64,000 nucleotides of DNA from Rhodococcus sp. OK302 (GCF_002245895.1 NZ_NPJZ01000001.1:2020501-2084500); one strand, 5' to 3'; positions 24,637 through 34,394 are shown, counted from the stretch's first letter. The notes: generated by a model from the sequence alone, not told the origin. Program-made: numbers and translations.

Positions 24637-26295
24637 TTAGCCGATGGCGGGGCCAAGCAGGTCGTCTGCGTCGGTGATCCGGTAGGCGTAGCCCTGCTCC
24701 GCGAGGAAACGCTGACGGTGCGCTGCGTACTCGGCGTCGAGAGTGTCGCGTGAGATCACCGAATAGAAGTGAGCCTGTCCGCCGTCGTGCTTGGGGCGCA
24801 ACAGTCGGCCGAGGCGCTGAGCCTCTTCCTGGCGTGAGCCGAAGGTTCCCGAAACCTGAACGGCAACAGATGCTTCCGGAAGGTCGATCGAGAAGTTGGC
24901 AACCTTGCTCACCACCAGGGTCTGAATCTCCCCGTTGCGGAACTGATCGAAAAGGATCTCGCGTTCCTTGTTCTTGGTCGAACCCTTGATCACCGGAGCA
25001 TTCAATTCCTCGCCCAGTTCATCGAGCTGATCGAGGTAGGCGCCGATCACCAACGTCGGCGCATTCGGATGCTTGGCCAGAATCGATTTCACGACAGCAA
25101 CTTTGGTGTGCGCCGTCGAGCACAGCTTGTACCGTTCCTCGGGTTCGGCAACCGCATACGCCATACGCTCGGCGTCGGTCATGGTCACACGCACCTCGAC
25201 ACAGTCAGCCGGAGCGATCCACCCCTGCGCCTCGATGTCCTTCCACGGAGCGTCGTACCGCTTGGGGCCGATCAGTGAGAAGACGTCGCCCTCGCGGCCG
25301 TCCTCACGCACCAACGTCGCGGTCAGTCCGAGGCGCCGACGCGACTGTAGATCCGCCGTCATCCGGAACACGGGAGCAGGGAGGAGGTGCACCTCGTCGT
25401 AGATCACCAAGCCCCAGTCTCGGGAGTCGAACAGTTCGAGGTGCTTGTACTCACCCTTCGTTCGACGCGTGATGACCTGGTACGTCGCGATCGTGACCGG
25501 TCGAATTTCCTTGCGCTCACCCGAATACTCGCCGATTTCTTCTTCGGTGAGTGACGTCCGTGCGATGAGCTCGCGCTTCCACTGACGCCCGGCGACGGTA
25601 TTGGTGACCAGGATGAGAGTGGTTGCCTTGGCCTTTGCCATGGCGGCCGCGCCCACCATGGTCTTGCCTGCGCCACACGGGAGTACGACGACACCCGAAC
25701 CGCCGGCCCAGAACGAATCCGCAGCCATCTGCTGGTAGTCGCGCAGCTCCCAATGACCTTCCTCGAAGGCAAGATCGATGGGATGAGCTTCTCCGTCGAC
25801 GTACCCGGCGAGGTCCTCGGCAGGCCAGCCCACCTTGAGCAACATCTGCTTGAGGCGGCCCCGTTCGCTCGGATGGACGATGACGGTGTCGTCGTCGACC
25901 TTGTCGCCGAGCATCGGCGCAATCTTCTTGTGCCGCATGATTTCGGTGAGAACCGCGCGGTCGAGGCTGATCAAGATCAGGCCGTGGACCGGGCTCTTCA
26001 CCAACTGCAGTCGGCCGTACCGGGCCATCGTGTCGACGATGTCGACGAGTAGCGGCTGGGGAACCGCGAAGCGGGAGAACGAGACCAGAGCGTCGACAAC
26101 TTGCTCGGCATCATGTCCGGCAGCGCGAGCATTCCACAGCGCCAGGGGAGTGATGCGATAGGTGTGGACGTGCTCGGGCGCTCGCTCGAGCTCAGCGAAG
26201 GGCGCGATAGCTTGCCGGGCTTCGCCCGCGCGCTCGTGATCGACCTCCAAGAGCAGAGTCTTGTCGGATTGGACGATCAACGGTCCGTCGGTCAC
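24637..26295 (-). CDS. XPB/Ercc3-type DNA repair helicase
   Basis: The 552-residue superfamily 2 helicase has Walker A VLPCGAGKTMVGAA, the DEVH box in VIYDEVHLLPAP, motif III GLTATLVREDG, and the C-terminal motif VI-type segment AQRLGRLLRPK. The N-terminal ~190 residues match the XPB damage-recognition region. It would unwind DNA with 3'-5' polarity in repair or transcription-linked processes. The GTG at 26295 is preferred because AGGAGG lies just upstream; the frame is open to 26412 without support. It is the counterpart of M. tuberculosis Rv0861c. Its helicase-associated partner is encoded further upstream at 27095-29419. Confidence 0.94.
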   Translation of the reverse strand: MTDGPLIVQSDKTLLLEVDHERAGEARQAIAPFAELERAPEHVHTYRITPLALWNARAAGHDAEQVVDALVSFSRFAVPQPLLVDIVDTMARYGRLQLVKSPVHGLILISLDRAVLTEIMRHKKIAPMLGDKVDDDTVIVHPSERGRLKQMLLKVGWPAEDLAGYVDGEAHPIDLAFEEGHWELRDYQQMAADSFWAGGSGVVVLPCGAGKTMVGAAAMAKAKATTLILVTNTVAGRQWKRELIARTSLTEEEIGEYSGERKEIRPVTIATYQVITRRTKGEYKHLELFDSRDWGLVIYDEVHLLPAPVFRMTADLQSRRRLGLTATLVREDGREGDVFSLIGPKRYDAPWKDIEAQGWIAPADCVEVRVTMTDAERMAYAVAEPEERYKLCSTAHTKVAVVKSILAKHPNAPTLVIGAYLDQLDELGEELNAPVIKGSTKNKEREILFDQFRNGEIQTLVVSKVANFSIDLPEASVAVQVSGTFGSRQEEAQRLGRLLRPKHDGGQAHFYSVISRDTLDAEYAAHRQRFLAEQGYAYRITDADDLLGPAIG

Positions 26296-26418
26296 GGAGT
26301 CCTCCTGGTGTGGCGGATGAGGCAGTGCGGCGCACCGCAGGCATCGTGCGCGGCAACCCTGCCATTGTCCTGGTATCGCAGTGCATACGCCAAGTGGCAC
26401 GCATAACACCACGCGAAA

Positions 26419-26446
26419 TAGGGGTGCCCGTTTCGGGGCACCCCTA
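26419..26446. terminator. Perfect 11-bp hairpin between the helicase gene and the small ORFs
   Basis: TAGGGGTGCCC (26419-26429) pairs with GGGCACCCCTA (26436-26446) around a 6-base loop. On the minus strand it lies between the small ORFs and the XPB gene, followed by TATTTCG. It is probably a terminator, or possibly a processing site. Confidence 0.6.
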
Positions 26447-26492
26447 CGTCAACGTGGCACAGTTGACGACTATTCCTGGCGGAGGAGATTAT

Positions 26493-26657
26493 TTATTTCT
26501 GGGCCACGGCTGTCTTTCGCATTTCCATGACGTGAGTTATCGCCTCCGAAATTCCGGATCGATAGCCGATATTCTTTTCGCTGTCGCCTGGCGTCGAATC
26601 GAGTTCCGATTCGAGTCGAGTTTGAATTCGGTCGAGGGCGTGGATAGTTCTTTTCAC
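26493..26657 (-). CDS. Hypothetical small protein (54 residues)
   Basis: A GTG at 26657 with AAAGGA about 8 nt upstream opens a frame of 54 residues (KRTIHALDRIQTRLESELDS at the start, THVMEMRKTAVAQK at the end). It looks helical and amphipathic, with no membrane segment. It follows another small ORF by 17 bp and has the same orientation as the helicase genes. The base composition is AT-richer than in neighbours. I do not recognise a family; coding status is moderate. Confidence 0.42.
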   Translation of the reverse strand: MKRTIHALDRIQTRLESELDSTPGDSEKNIGYRSGISEAITHVMEMRKTAVAQK

Positions 26658-26674
26658 AGCAGAAATCCTTTGTG

Positions 26675-26854
26675 CTACGAACGGCCCGATAACAGGATTC
26701 CGGGCCGTCGAGCGTTCTCGTCGAGGACGCAGACCGCAGCCAGTGTCATCCCGGCAGCGTATCCACGTGACCTGGGATCTGCGCCGCGGCTACTGGACCT
26801 GAACTGGTCGAACGTTTCGTGGAGGTGGTTGAGCGTGTCAGTTTCGGTATGCAT
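26675..26854 (-). CDS. Hypothetical small protein (59 residues)
   Basis: The frame starts MHTETDTLNHLHETFDQF and ends ENARRPGILLSGRS. Third codon positions are moderately GC-rich, supporting coding. No good ribosome-binding site is visible before the ATG at 26854, which weakens the call. It lies between two other small minus-strand ORFs and may be read from the same transcript. Family not recognised. Confidence 0.38.
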   Translation of the reverse strand: MHTETDTLNHLHETFDQFRSSSRGADPRSRGYAAGMTLAAVCVLDENARRPGILLSGRS

Positions 26855-26893
26855 GATGGAATCTGTCGTCGGTGGAAAAAGAAGGGCTTTTTA

Positions 26894-27019
26894 TCAGCTC
26901 CGCTTTCTCTTGCGAATTAATTCCGAAGAATCCGCAGCTTTTTCGCGCTTTTCTGCGCGGCGTTCCTTGATCGACTGGGCGGGTTTCTTCATATTCTTAC
27001 CCGGCGCCTTGTCAGCCAT
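26894..27019 (-). CDS. Small basic Lys/Arg-rich protein (41 residues)
   Basis: GAGGAG lies 6 nt before the ATG at 27019. The product begins MADKAPGKNMKKPAQSIKER and ends SSELIRKRKRS; about a third of residues are Lys or Arg. Tiny basic proteins of this kind (APGKNMKK... start) recur in actinobacteria and are usually hypothetical. They may bind nucleic acid or ribosomes. The gene lies 75 bp downstream of the helicase-associated gene, so it could be its distal operon member. The good ribosome-binding site supports the call. Confidence 0.6.
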   Translation of the reverse strand: MADKAPGKNMKKPAQSIKERRAEKREKAADSSELIRKRKRS

Positions 27020-27094
27020 TGTCGCTCCTCAGTTTTTGAAGTGTGGCAATCACAAACTGACCACGACCATACTTCATTTACAGAAAAAAGCCAG

Positions 27095-29419
27095 TTACGA
27101 CTTTTTTTCGTCGATCGGGGTCACCGAAGTAATCCGGTGAAGTGTGAACCGGCGCACTGCGCCACTCGCCGGATCGAATGCATCCAGCTGTCCACCGCCC
27201 ACGCTGACGGGGTCGACGATTCGATGCGTAGCCACGCCTTGGGCGTCGACGTAGCCGATGTTGACGCTCTTGCCCGCTCTCGCTGCCGAGGACAACAACG
27301 CGATGGCGGCGGCGCTGCTTTCCCTCGATCCGTCCGCTCGAACACCACCACGGCCGGGGCTGGACGCCCGGTCACCGGCGCGCAACGTTCGTATCAGCGA
27401 TTCGAGTTGTTCCGGCGATGGACTCGACTGTGTTCGCGGCGTTTGCCGCAAACGGCGATTCTGTATCCGTGCACCGCGTGGTCGCAGATCGACCAGGGCC
27501 CCGGACGAATCCTCACCGGCCGGCGCAAACCCGGCGGCTCGCAGCTCCGCGAGTACTTCCCGAAGTGGGGCCTGGGATACGGCGACAGTGGGTGCGAGGG
27601 CCCGTAGGGCCAACGTTTCCGCGACGGCGGACGCCAGTACTTCAGCCAGGAGGGAGGCGTCCTCGCATCGGATGAACGACGCCGCGACTCCGGCGCGCAA
27701 TCGGCCGTGCCGGCGCGCAACGTCGTCGATGAGGTATGAAAGTGATTGAGGAACAGGTGTTTTGGATTTTGTACTGAACATCGTCTGTAGTTCTGTCGCA
27801 GTCAGCCCGGCATCGAGTGCCCGGCGGATACTGCCCTCCGTGATGCGATACATCGATGCCGAGCCGGCCGATTCGATATCCGCCACCAACGTCACCTGCT
27901 CGAGCAGGTCCGGCACCAGCGGTCCGGGAGCCACCAACGTCAGGTCCGCTTGGACGAGGAAGTAATCGATGGGCTTGGGCAACACTGCCGCCATCTCGGC
28001 TTCGGCGTCGCCGCCATGGAGCATTGCGCGACCCGGCGAACTCAGCGCACCCCGAGCGACCAATCCGAGCGCCGACGCCTCGGCGAGTGTGTTTTCGACG
28101 GCCAACGTCCGAAGGCGCCCGCTCCGCCGCGGATGCCGCCACGCCAGCAGGCGACTGACCTCGGCGGGTGAAGCACTCTGGCCGCTGTCGAGTTCGGCCA
28201 ACAACCCCAGCACCGACGCACGGTCGCGAGGCGCGGAAGGCGCGCGGCCTTCCTCCGCCAGCGCAGCTATCGGCTTGTCGGACGGATCACGCATCCCGAT
28301 CATCCAGGGGACCCGGGGAACGTCGATCCAGGCCGACGCCAGTACCTCCCACCGGCGTGCCGTAGTGGCGTTGAGCCAACCGTCCACAGCCACCGTCGGC
28401 GTCCAGTAGTCGTCCGAGGTGTCGACGCTCGGAGTCGGGTCGGGGGTACCGCTGGCGATCAACCCGGCCGCCGAGAGAAGCTCGACCAGCAAGTTGACCC
28501 GGCTCTCGTCGAGTTCGGCAGCCTTCGCGATGCGACGGAGTTCGCGTACGCCAAGCCCACCGGCCCTCAATGCGGGAGCGGGTGCCGCGCCGAGCACGGC
28601 AACAACCTTTTCGCTCTGGCGAACCAGTTCGAGGGCCTCGCCGGCTGCCGCAGCATTGACGTCGGCCGGCTTGAGCTTGTCGCCCGTGATGACCGGCGCG
28701 GTGAGGGTGGTCGGATCGAAGACAGGTTCACCGCGGATCGCTTGACGCACAGTTGCCGGTAGTTCGACGGTCTGCTCGTCCAGCCAGCGGAGCAAGCCGG
28801 CTGCAAGCAACTTCTGCACCGGGCGGTCTGCGGGAGTCTCCGGAGCGGCGTCGCGGGTTCTGCCGATGGGGCTGGAATTGGCCAGGGTCTCGAGTAGGTC
28901 GCGCTCACGCTTCTCGAGCGCGTTCAGTGCCGCGGTGATCTCGGCTTCCGACATGGACTCGACGGGCTCGAGAGCGCGTCCGACCCGCCACGGAATGCTG
29001 TCGATGACAGCCGGGACCATGCTGATCGGATCCGTGCCCCAGATCAGCGCAGTCGCACGCATCTTCGCGAGAGAAGCGTCGACGGCCTTCTTGGTGACCT
29101 TGCCCTTGCCGGTGAGGGCGCGTTCGGCGAGAGCGTCGTTCAACTCCTTGCGCGACATCGGCGTTTCCTCGGCCCCGGCCAGAGCCATCAGTTCGAGGAT
29201 CCCGAAATCGAGCGTGTCCAGCTCGTCAGCTGCCCGACTGACCGACGCACGCTGCTGCGCACGCCCGCCGAGAACCACCATTGTGCTGGGCGGCGGTACC
29301 GCGAGGTCGGGCCGAAGACGCAGTAGTTCCGTCAACTCGGCGTCAGTGCGGGCCGACAGCCATTCGGTCAGGCTGTCAGCTCGGGAATTGCCCGTCGAGG
29401 TGCCACGTATTTCGGTCAT
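27095..29419 (-). CDS. Helicase-associated (XPB/Ssl2-like N-terminal) domain protein
   Basis: The 774-residue protein starts with a short acidic segment and SLTEWLSARTDAELTELLRLRPDLA, then a winged-helix-rich region and a large alpha-helical domain. This matches actinobacterial 'helicase-associated domain' proteins such as Rv0862c. It has no helicase motifs of its own. The near-C-terminal segment GKSVNIGYVDAQGVATHRIV resembles a WYL-like beta domain, which could sense nucleotides or ligands (inference). Its usual position immediately before the XPB helicase suggests they act together in DNA repair; here the two are separated by 800 bp of small ORFs. Confidence 0.87.
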   Translation of the reverse strand: MTEIRGTSTGNSRADSLTEWLSARTDAELTELLRLRPDLAVPPPSTMVVLGGRAQQRASVSRAADELDTLDFGILELMALAGAEETPMSRKELNDALAERALTGKGKVTKKAVDASLAKMRATALIWGTDPISMVPAVIDSIPWRVGRALEPVESMSEAEITAALNALEKRERDLLETLANSSPIGRTRDAAPETPADRPVQKLLAAGLLRWLDEQTVELPATVRQAIRGEPVFDPTTLTAPVITGDKLKPADVNAAAAGEALELVRQSEKVVAVLGAAPAPALRAGGLGVRELRRIAKAAELDESRVNLLVELLSAAGLIASGTPDPTPSVDTSDDYWTPTVAVDGWLNATTARRWEVLASAWIDVPRVPWMIGMRDPSDKPIAALAEEGRAPSAPRDRASVLGLLAELDSGQSASPAEVSRLLAWRHPRRSGRLRTLAVENTLAEASALGLVARGALSSPGRAMLHGGDAEAEMAAVLPKPIDYFLVQADLTLVAPGPLVPDLLEQVTLVADIESAGSASMYRITEGSIRRALDAGLTATELQTMFSTKSKTPVPQSLSYLIDDVARRHGRLRAGVAASFIRCEDASLLAEVLASAVAETLALRALAPTVAVSQAPLREVLAELRAAGFAPAGEDSSGALVDLRPRGARIQNRRLRQTPRTQSSPSPEQLESLIRTLRAGDRASSPGRGGVRADGSRESSAAAIALLSSAARAGKSVNIGYVDAQGVATHRIVDPVSVGGGQLDAFDPASGAVRRFTLHRITSVTPIDEKKS

Positions 29420-29479
29420 CGCCTATCAGATTAGAGACCTGGTATGTACTGCGTAACGGCGTCCTGTCAAAATGGCTTC

Positions 29480-29668
29480 GTGGCCAACAATTCGAAGCAG
29501 CACTATGTAGATCCAGGATGGCCGGAAACTGCAGACGGAGATCACGCAGTGACCGAATTGTCATCGACCCGTTCAGGTGGACTTTCACCGTTCGGTGACG
29601 ACACCACCTTCCCCGTGCCGGTGGAGTCACTCCCTTACATCCATCCGTACACCGTCATCAACCGCTAA
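29480..29668 (+). CDS. Hypothetical small protein (about 62 residues)
   Basis: From GTG 29480 the protein begins MANNSKQHYVDPGWPETADG and ends FPVPVESLPYIHPYTVINR. The C-terminal segment has the look of a conserved motif, but I do not recognise the family. An upstream ATG at 29444 is possible. I prefer 29480 because CAAAAT at 29468-29473 ends 7 nt before it, as in other leaderless genes here. The gene is divergent from the helicase-associated gene and is followed by a strong terminator. Confidence 0.6.
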   Translation: MANNSKQHYVDPGWPETADGDHAVTELSSTRSGGLSPFGDDTTFPVPVESLPYIHPYTVINR

Positions 29669-29683
29669 CGACCAACCACGAAA

Positions 29684-29711
29684 AAGGCCCGCACCAACCG
29701 GTGCGGGCCTT
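29684..29711. terminator. Bidirectional intrinsic terminator
   Basis: AAGGCCCGCACC and GGTGCGGGCCTT form a perfect 12-bp stem with a 4-base loop. A-rich sequence on the left and T-rich CTTCGT on the right allow function on both strands. It serves the convergent small ORF and rpfA. Confidence 0.85.
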
Positions 29712-29761
29712 CTTCGTATGTTCTTGTGCTGTGCGTTCGAGCGGAACGCGAGATCGCGGTC

Positions 29762-30514
<753 letters not shown>

Positions 30515-30745
30515 TTAGGAAATTCCGGTACCCGCGGGACAAGGCTTGGCGCGGCGGGCCGGAGGTGGCCGAGTTTCCCGGCCGAAATTCACGGTAACGG
30601 CTCTGCTCGCCCGTGTCACCATTTGATAACGCGGCGCGTCGATCGGGATGCAGAGCGTGGGGTAAATGCGCAGGAGACTCTGCCCAGGTAGCGGGGGGTT
30701 CTGCAGTGACAGCTCTCCTGTGGCTGTTCCGTTATCTATCCGTAA

Positions 30746-30761
30746 TGTGATTAAGGTCACA
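30746..30761. promoter_or_regulatory. CRP/GlxR-type site upstream of rpfA
   Basis: TGTGATTAAGGTCACA matches the CRP/GlxR consensus (TGTGA-N6-TCACA) perfectly. It lies about 250 bp upstream of the riboswitch start in the gap before yccF. CRP (Rv3676) is known to regulate rpfA in M. tuberculosis. It is flanked by CTGTTCC (30724-30730) and GGAACAG (30771-30777), which are inverted copies. Confidence 0.7.
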
Positions 30762-30786
30762 CCGTTATCTGGAACAGCTGTGGAGC

Positions 30787-31176
30787 TTATGCGTAGTTGA
30801 CGCGGTCAACGTCGACGATCTCCTTGCCCAGGGGCATCAAGCAGATCGGAATCATCTTCAGATTCGCGATGGCCAAGGGAATTCCGATGATCGTGATCGC
30901 CATCGCGACAGCCGTGACGACGTGTCCGATCGCCAACCAGATGCCGGCGACGATGAACCAGATGACATTGCCGATCATCGAACCGACACCGGCCGTCGGC
31001 TTGTCGACAACGGTCTTACCGAACGGCCAGAGGGCATAGATGCCGATACGGAAGGCCGCGATGCCGAACGGAATCGTGATGATGAGAATGCAGCAGATGA
31101 TGCCGGCGATGAAATACCCCAGCGCCAGCCACAGACCACCGAGGACCAACCAGATGATATTCAGAATAAATCTCAT
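30787..31176 (-). CDS. yccF: YccF-domain inner membrane protein
   Basis: The 129-residue protein has two YccF (DUF307) units, each with hydrophobic helices. The repeats share LIITIPFGIAAFRIGIYALWPFGKTVV and ITIIGIPLAIANLKMIPICLMPLGKEIV, which is the typical duplicated motif. Function is unknown. It is the same size as the membrane protein annotated near rpfA in M. tuberculosis (Rv0870c, from memory). Confidence 0.9.
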   Translation of the reverse strand: MRFILNIIWLVLGGLWLALGYFIAGIICCILIITIPFGIAAFRIGIYALWPFGKTVVDKPTAGVGSMIGNVIWFIVAGIWLAIGHVVTAVAMAITIIGIPLAIANLKMIPICLMPLGKEIVDVDRVNYA

Positions 31177-31210
31177 GGTCAGCGACCTTTCGGTAGGTAC
31201 GTGAGGGAAT

Positions 31211-31438
31211 TCAGCGTGCGCGTCGACCGGACCTCAACGTGTAGACGATGGCCAGCAGGAAACCGACTGGGCAGGCCAACGCGAACAGGTACAGCACCAA
31301 TCCCGGAGGAGTGTCGCTGAAGATCTTTACCGCGAAGATAGCGACAATCGCGAGCAACCCGACAAGAAACAGCCCGATTGCGATTCGAAAGAGACCGTTT
31401 CCGGTTCCGGAAGTGCTCGGGTTCGGTTGAGAGTCCAC
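31211..31438 (-). CDS. Small two-helix membrane protein (75 residues)
   Basis: From GTG 31438 the protein starts [16 protein letters not shown] and has two membrane helices ([20 protein letters not shown] and [20 protein letters not shown]), ending in a basic RSGRRAR tail. TACCCT lies 8 nt upstream as a possible -10 element. It is encoded 34 bp upstream of yccF on the same strand, so the two may be co-transcribed. The frame extends far upstream into the cold-shock leader, which is not used. Family not recognised. Confidence 0.6.
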   Translation of the reverse strand: MDSQPNPSTSGTGNGLFRIAIGLFLVGLLAIVAIFAVKIFSDTPPGLVLYLFALACPVGFLLAIVYTLRSGRRAR

Positions 31439-31661
31439 AGGTACAAGGGTAGTGCCCGTAAACGCGAGTGCCGATACCGGTTGCTCACAGGTAGACTGTG
31501 GAGTGACTGCGCGTCCCGTCAAGCAAGTTCGGGGCGCGTTCTTTTGCATTCTTCGGTCGAACCTCTCGATCGAAGCTGAGCAGGACCATGGGGCTCGTAC
31601 TCGAGCCTCCCGAGAATATTGGGGCGACAAGCCCCAGTCGAGTGATGAGCGGGTGAACGCG

Positions 31662-32075
31662 GTGCCGACCGGCAAGGTGAAGTGGTACGACGTCGAAAAG
31701 GGTTTCGGCTTTCTGTCGCAGGAAGAAGGGGAGGACGTCTATGTACGTGCCTCTGCCCTTCCTGAAGGTGTCGAGGGCCTGAAGGCGGGCCAGAAGGTCG
31801 AATTCGGCATGGCGGCCGGCCGACGCGGCCCCCAGGCGCTGAGCCTGAAGGTTCTCGAGCCTGCCCCGACTCTGCGCGGTGCGTCGACGCAGCGCCGTGA
31901 GCCGATTGTCCGCAAGCACACGCCGGACGAACTGCACGGCATGGTCGAGGACATGATCACGCTGCTCGAAGCCAAGGTTCAGCCTGACCTGCGCAACGGA
32001 AAGTACCCGGACCGCAAGACTGCTCAGCGGATCTCCGAGGTTGTCCGCGCGGTGGCCCGCGAGCTCGACAGCTGA
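31662..32075 (+). CDS. Cold-shock domain protein, CspB-type
   Basis: From GTG 31662 the 137-residue protein starts [20 protein letters not shown], which contains RNP1-type [18 protein letters not shown], with the RNP2-like strand, follows, and the domain ends by about residue 68 ([11 protein letters not shown]). A 70-residue C-terminal helical extension ([20 protein letters not shown]...) is shared with the longer actinobacterial form such as Rv0871. It probably binds single-stranded nucleic acid. A GTG at 31653 is an alternative. GGGGCGACAAGCCCC in the leader forms a small hairpin. Confidence 0.9.
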   Translation: MPTGKVKWYDVEKGFGFLSQEEGEDVYVRASALPEGVEGLKAGQKVEFGMAAGRRGPQALSLKVLEPAPTLRGASTQRREPIVRKHTPDELHGMVEDMITLLEAKVQPDLRNGKYPDRKTAQRISEVVRAVARELDS

Positions 32076-32092
32076 CCAGCCTGAGAACAAAG

Positions 32093-32129
32093 AAATGCCC
32101 GGCACACCGAATTGGTGTGCCGGGCATTT
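32093..32129. terminator. Bidirectional intrinsic terminator
   Basis: AAATGCCCGGCACACC (32093-32108) pairs perfectly with 32114-32129 in a 16-bp stem with a 5-base loop, followed by TTCTTCT. It serves the convergent cold-shock and DUF2771 genes. Confidence 0.9.
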
Positions 32130-32138
32130 TCTTCTGGA

Positions 32139-32624
32139 TCAGCTGGTCTTGATCGACCAGATCAGGAGTCCCTGTTCGCTGCCTTCACCGACAGCAAGGT
32201 GAATCTCCACTCCCACTAGTTGCTTCTCCGGCAGCGCTTCGACGGTGACTGCCATCGCCTCGTCAGCCTTGAAGAAGCGGGGTTCGCCGGACTGATTGCC
32301 GTCGGCGTCTTGGTAGACGGCGAGCATCGCCCATTCCGCAGTCGAGACGTCCTTCGACAACGACAACTGCAACGCGGAGCCCTGCGGCACGTCGAGTTCG
32401 TAGATTTCGCCGATCTGAGCGCACTGAGACAGGTCGATCGTGCAGAAGCCCGCCGGCTGGGTTTCGATGGTCCGACCGTGAGCGTAGGCAGTGATCTGCG
32501 GGAGCTTGTCGGGCTCGTCGTTGATGTTCTTGATGATCACGAACAAAACCGAGGCGTAGACAGCTAGTGCCACCACCATCAGGACACTGATCGCAGCCAC
32601 GATCTTCTTTGTTCTTGCACGCAT
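32139..32624 (-). CDS. DUF2771-type membrane-anchored protein
   Basis: From ATG 32624 the 161-residue protein has one N-terminal membrane anchor (KIVAAISVLMVVALAVYASVLF) and an external domain with two cysteines (FCTIDLSQCAQIG) that probably form a disulfide. It matches the actinobacterial DUF2771 family (Rv0875c, from memory), of unknown function. Only two bases separate it from the MFS gene upstream, so the two are co-transcribed and probably translationally coupled. Confidence 0.78.
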   Translation of the reverse strand: MRARTKKIVAAISVLMVVALAVYASVLFVIIKNINDEPDKLPQITAYAHGRTIETQPAGFCTIDLSQCAQIGEIYELDVPQGSALQLSLSKDVSTAEWAMLAVYQDADGNQSGEPRFFKADEAMAVTVEALPEKQLVGVEIHLAVGEGSEQGLLIWSIKTS

Positions 32625-32626
32625 GA

Positions 32627-34324
32627 TCACTGCGGAGTACTTCCTTGTCCTCGATCGGATTTGCCGGTGTAGATCACTTCTGTCACTTCTTGCTCGGCCA
32701 GGTCTGGTCGCTTGCCGCCCAGTCCGGGCAGAAGTGAGCTGCCTCGGTAACACAGGAACGTCTGCAGAAGACCGATCGTCAAGAACACGGAAACGACAGT
32801 GAACCCGATCCAGTATTCAGTAGGCAGCAGAACGCCCAGCGCGCCACCCAGTACCCAACTCAACTGAAGGACGGTTTCGGATCTACCGAATCCGGACGCG
32901 ATCGATTCCTCGGGCAGATCGTGCTGCAGTGACGCGTCGAGTGAAACCTTCGCCAAAGCGCTCGCAGCCGACGCGATCAGAGTGGCCAGAGCGGCTGTCA
33001 TCAGGTTGTCGGTCAGCGCCGCGATAACCGCGATGATCCAGACGGAGGCGGTGCATCGAAGAACGACGACGGCCGGTCTCCCCAGTTTGAGTCGCGCACC
33101 GGCCGCATTGCCGCCGAAGTTGCCCAAGCCTGCAGCGGCACCGACCAAGCCGAGCATCATGGCCTGCTGCAAAGGCTCGTGGTCCGTGCGGGATTTGGCG
33201 ACAAACGCGATGTACAGCGTCAGGAAACCGGTCAGAACACGAATTGTTCCGTTGCCCCACAAACCGATGATGACGGCGCGTCCGAGTGGCTGACGTACCT
33301 TGGCGCTCTTGATGCCAGGGGCACGTCCACTGCCGGCGTGATGTGCCTCGTCCGGGTGGTAGGTGATGGTGGCGGGAACTTCGCCTTCGGTGACTTCGAC
33401 CCACGACGGAATTCGCATACTCAGATACGCGCCGAAAATGGTGACCACCACCGCGAACCAGAGCGCTCCGGGAGATTTGAACGCGAGTGCCAGTGCGCCC
33501 GCGACGGCGCCGGCGCAGATAGTCCCACCGATCAATCCGAAAACCGTGAGCCGAGAATTGACTCTGACCAGGTCTATTTCGGGCGGGAGCACACGTGGAG
33601 TGACCGCGCTCTTGAGTACCGAGAACGATTTACTCAGAACCATCATGCCGAGTGCGGCCGGATACAGGATCCAACTGTCGAAGTTGAACACCAGGATCAG
33701 CGCCAACAACGTTCGAATACCGAACGACGACGCCAGCGCGATTCTGCGCCCGCGCTGCAACCGGTCCAGCATCGGTCCGATGAGCGGTGCGATCACCGCG
33801 AACGGAGCGATGGTGATCAGGAGGTAGAGAGCGACCTTCGTTTTGTCCTCGCCGGTGGCCGCGGAAAAGAACAACGTATTTGCCAGGGCCACAGCGAGAG
33901 CGGCGTCGGTCGCGTTGTTGGTCATCACCGCGTATGTCAAAGCAGTCAGGCCGGACTTGTCGGCGCCGTCGGCCTTGGCTGCACGCTGGAACGTCGCAAT
34001 ACCTTTGTTGGTCAGTTCCCGACTGCGCATCGCCGCGACTCGGGTGACCGTGAGCTTGCGCGGCATCGGCGGGGCTTTGGGAGCGTCGGCAGGATCGCCT
34101 TTCGAGCCGGAACCCTTCGAATCGGACGTGTCCGGAGCTTCGTCACGAGACTCGGGAATGGGGTGCAGCGGCGGTAACGGAGCACGTCGGCCGGACGGCC
34201 GCGCAGCCGGCGGGTAGTTGTCGTAACCCGGGTGGACTGCCTGACCAGAGGAGTCGGTCTGCCCCGCAGACTCGTTCGGAATTCGCCGAGTATCGGGGTC
34301 GTAGGGTTCGCGCGGTCCGGTCAC
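32627..34324 (-). CDS. MFS transporter with long Pro-rich N-terminal tail (Rv0876c-like)
   Basis: The protein of about 565 residues has a ~115-residue hydrophilic N-terminal region rich in Pro, Ser and Asp, then about 12 membrane helices of the major facilitator type, including PLIGPMLDRLQRGRRIALA (the A-type loop). The GTG at 34324 is favoured over 34327 because CAGAAT ends 7 nt before it. It lies upstream of and in an operon with the DUF2771 gene. The substrate is unknown. Conservation across mycolic-acid bacteria suggests an envelope role (inference). Confidence 0.85.
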   Translation of the reverse strand: MTGPREPYDPDTRRIPNESAGQTDSSGQAVHPGYDNYPPAARPSGRRAPLPPLHPIPESRDEAPDTSDSKGSGSKGDPADAPKAPPMPRKLTVTRVAAMRSRELTNKGIATFQRAAKADGADKSGLTALTYAVMTNNATDAALAVALANTLFFSAATGEDKTKVALYLLITIAPFAVIAPLIGPMLDRLQRGRRIALASSFGIRTLLALILVFNFDSWILYPAALGMMVLSKSFSVLKSAVTPRVLPPEIDLVRVNSRLTVFGLIGGTICAGAVAGALALAFKSPGALWFAVVVTIFGAYLSMRIPSWVEVTEGEVPATITYHPDEAHHAGSGRAPGIKSAKVRQPLGRAVIIGLWGNGTIRVLTGFLTLYIAFVAKSRTDHEPLQQAMMLGLVGAAAGLGNFGGNAAGARLKLGRPAVVVLRCTASVWIIAVIAALTDNLMTAALATLIASAASALAKVSLDASLQHDLPEESIASGFGRSETVLQLSWVLGGALGVLLPTEYWIGFTVVSVFLTIGLLQTFLCYRGSSLLPGLGGKRPDLAEQEVTEVIYTGKSDRGQGSTPQ

Positions 34325-34394
34325 CACTCAATTCTGTCCTAGTACTGCGGAGGCGACCACGCACACCCCTGACGAGTTGGGCGGCAAAGTCGAT

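Noticed and set aside
26310..27140. 276-codon plus-strand open frame over the small-ORF pocket
   Set aside because: No domain, no ribosome-binding site, overlaps the start of the XPB gene and the end of its partner, and passes through the hairpin; the minus-strand small ORFs have better support.
30515..30760. 81-codon minus-strand open frame upstream of rpfA
   Set aside because: It lies in the promoter region between the CRP site and the riboswitch and has no coding features.
31452..31661. Long N-terminal extension of the cold-shock protein
   Set aside because: Cold-shock domains begin at PTGKVKWYD; the upstream frame overlaps the promoter of the divergent small membrane protein and contains a leader hairpin.
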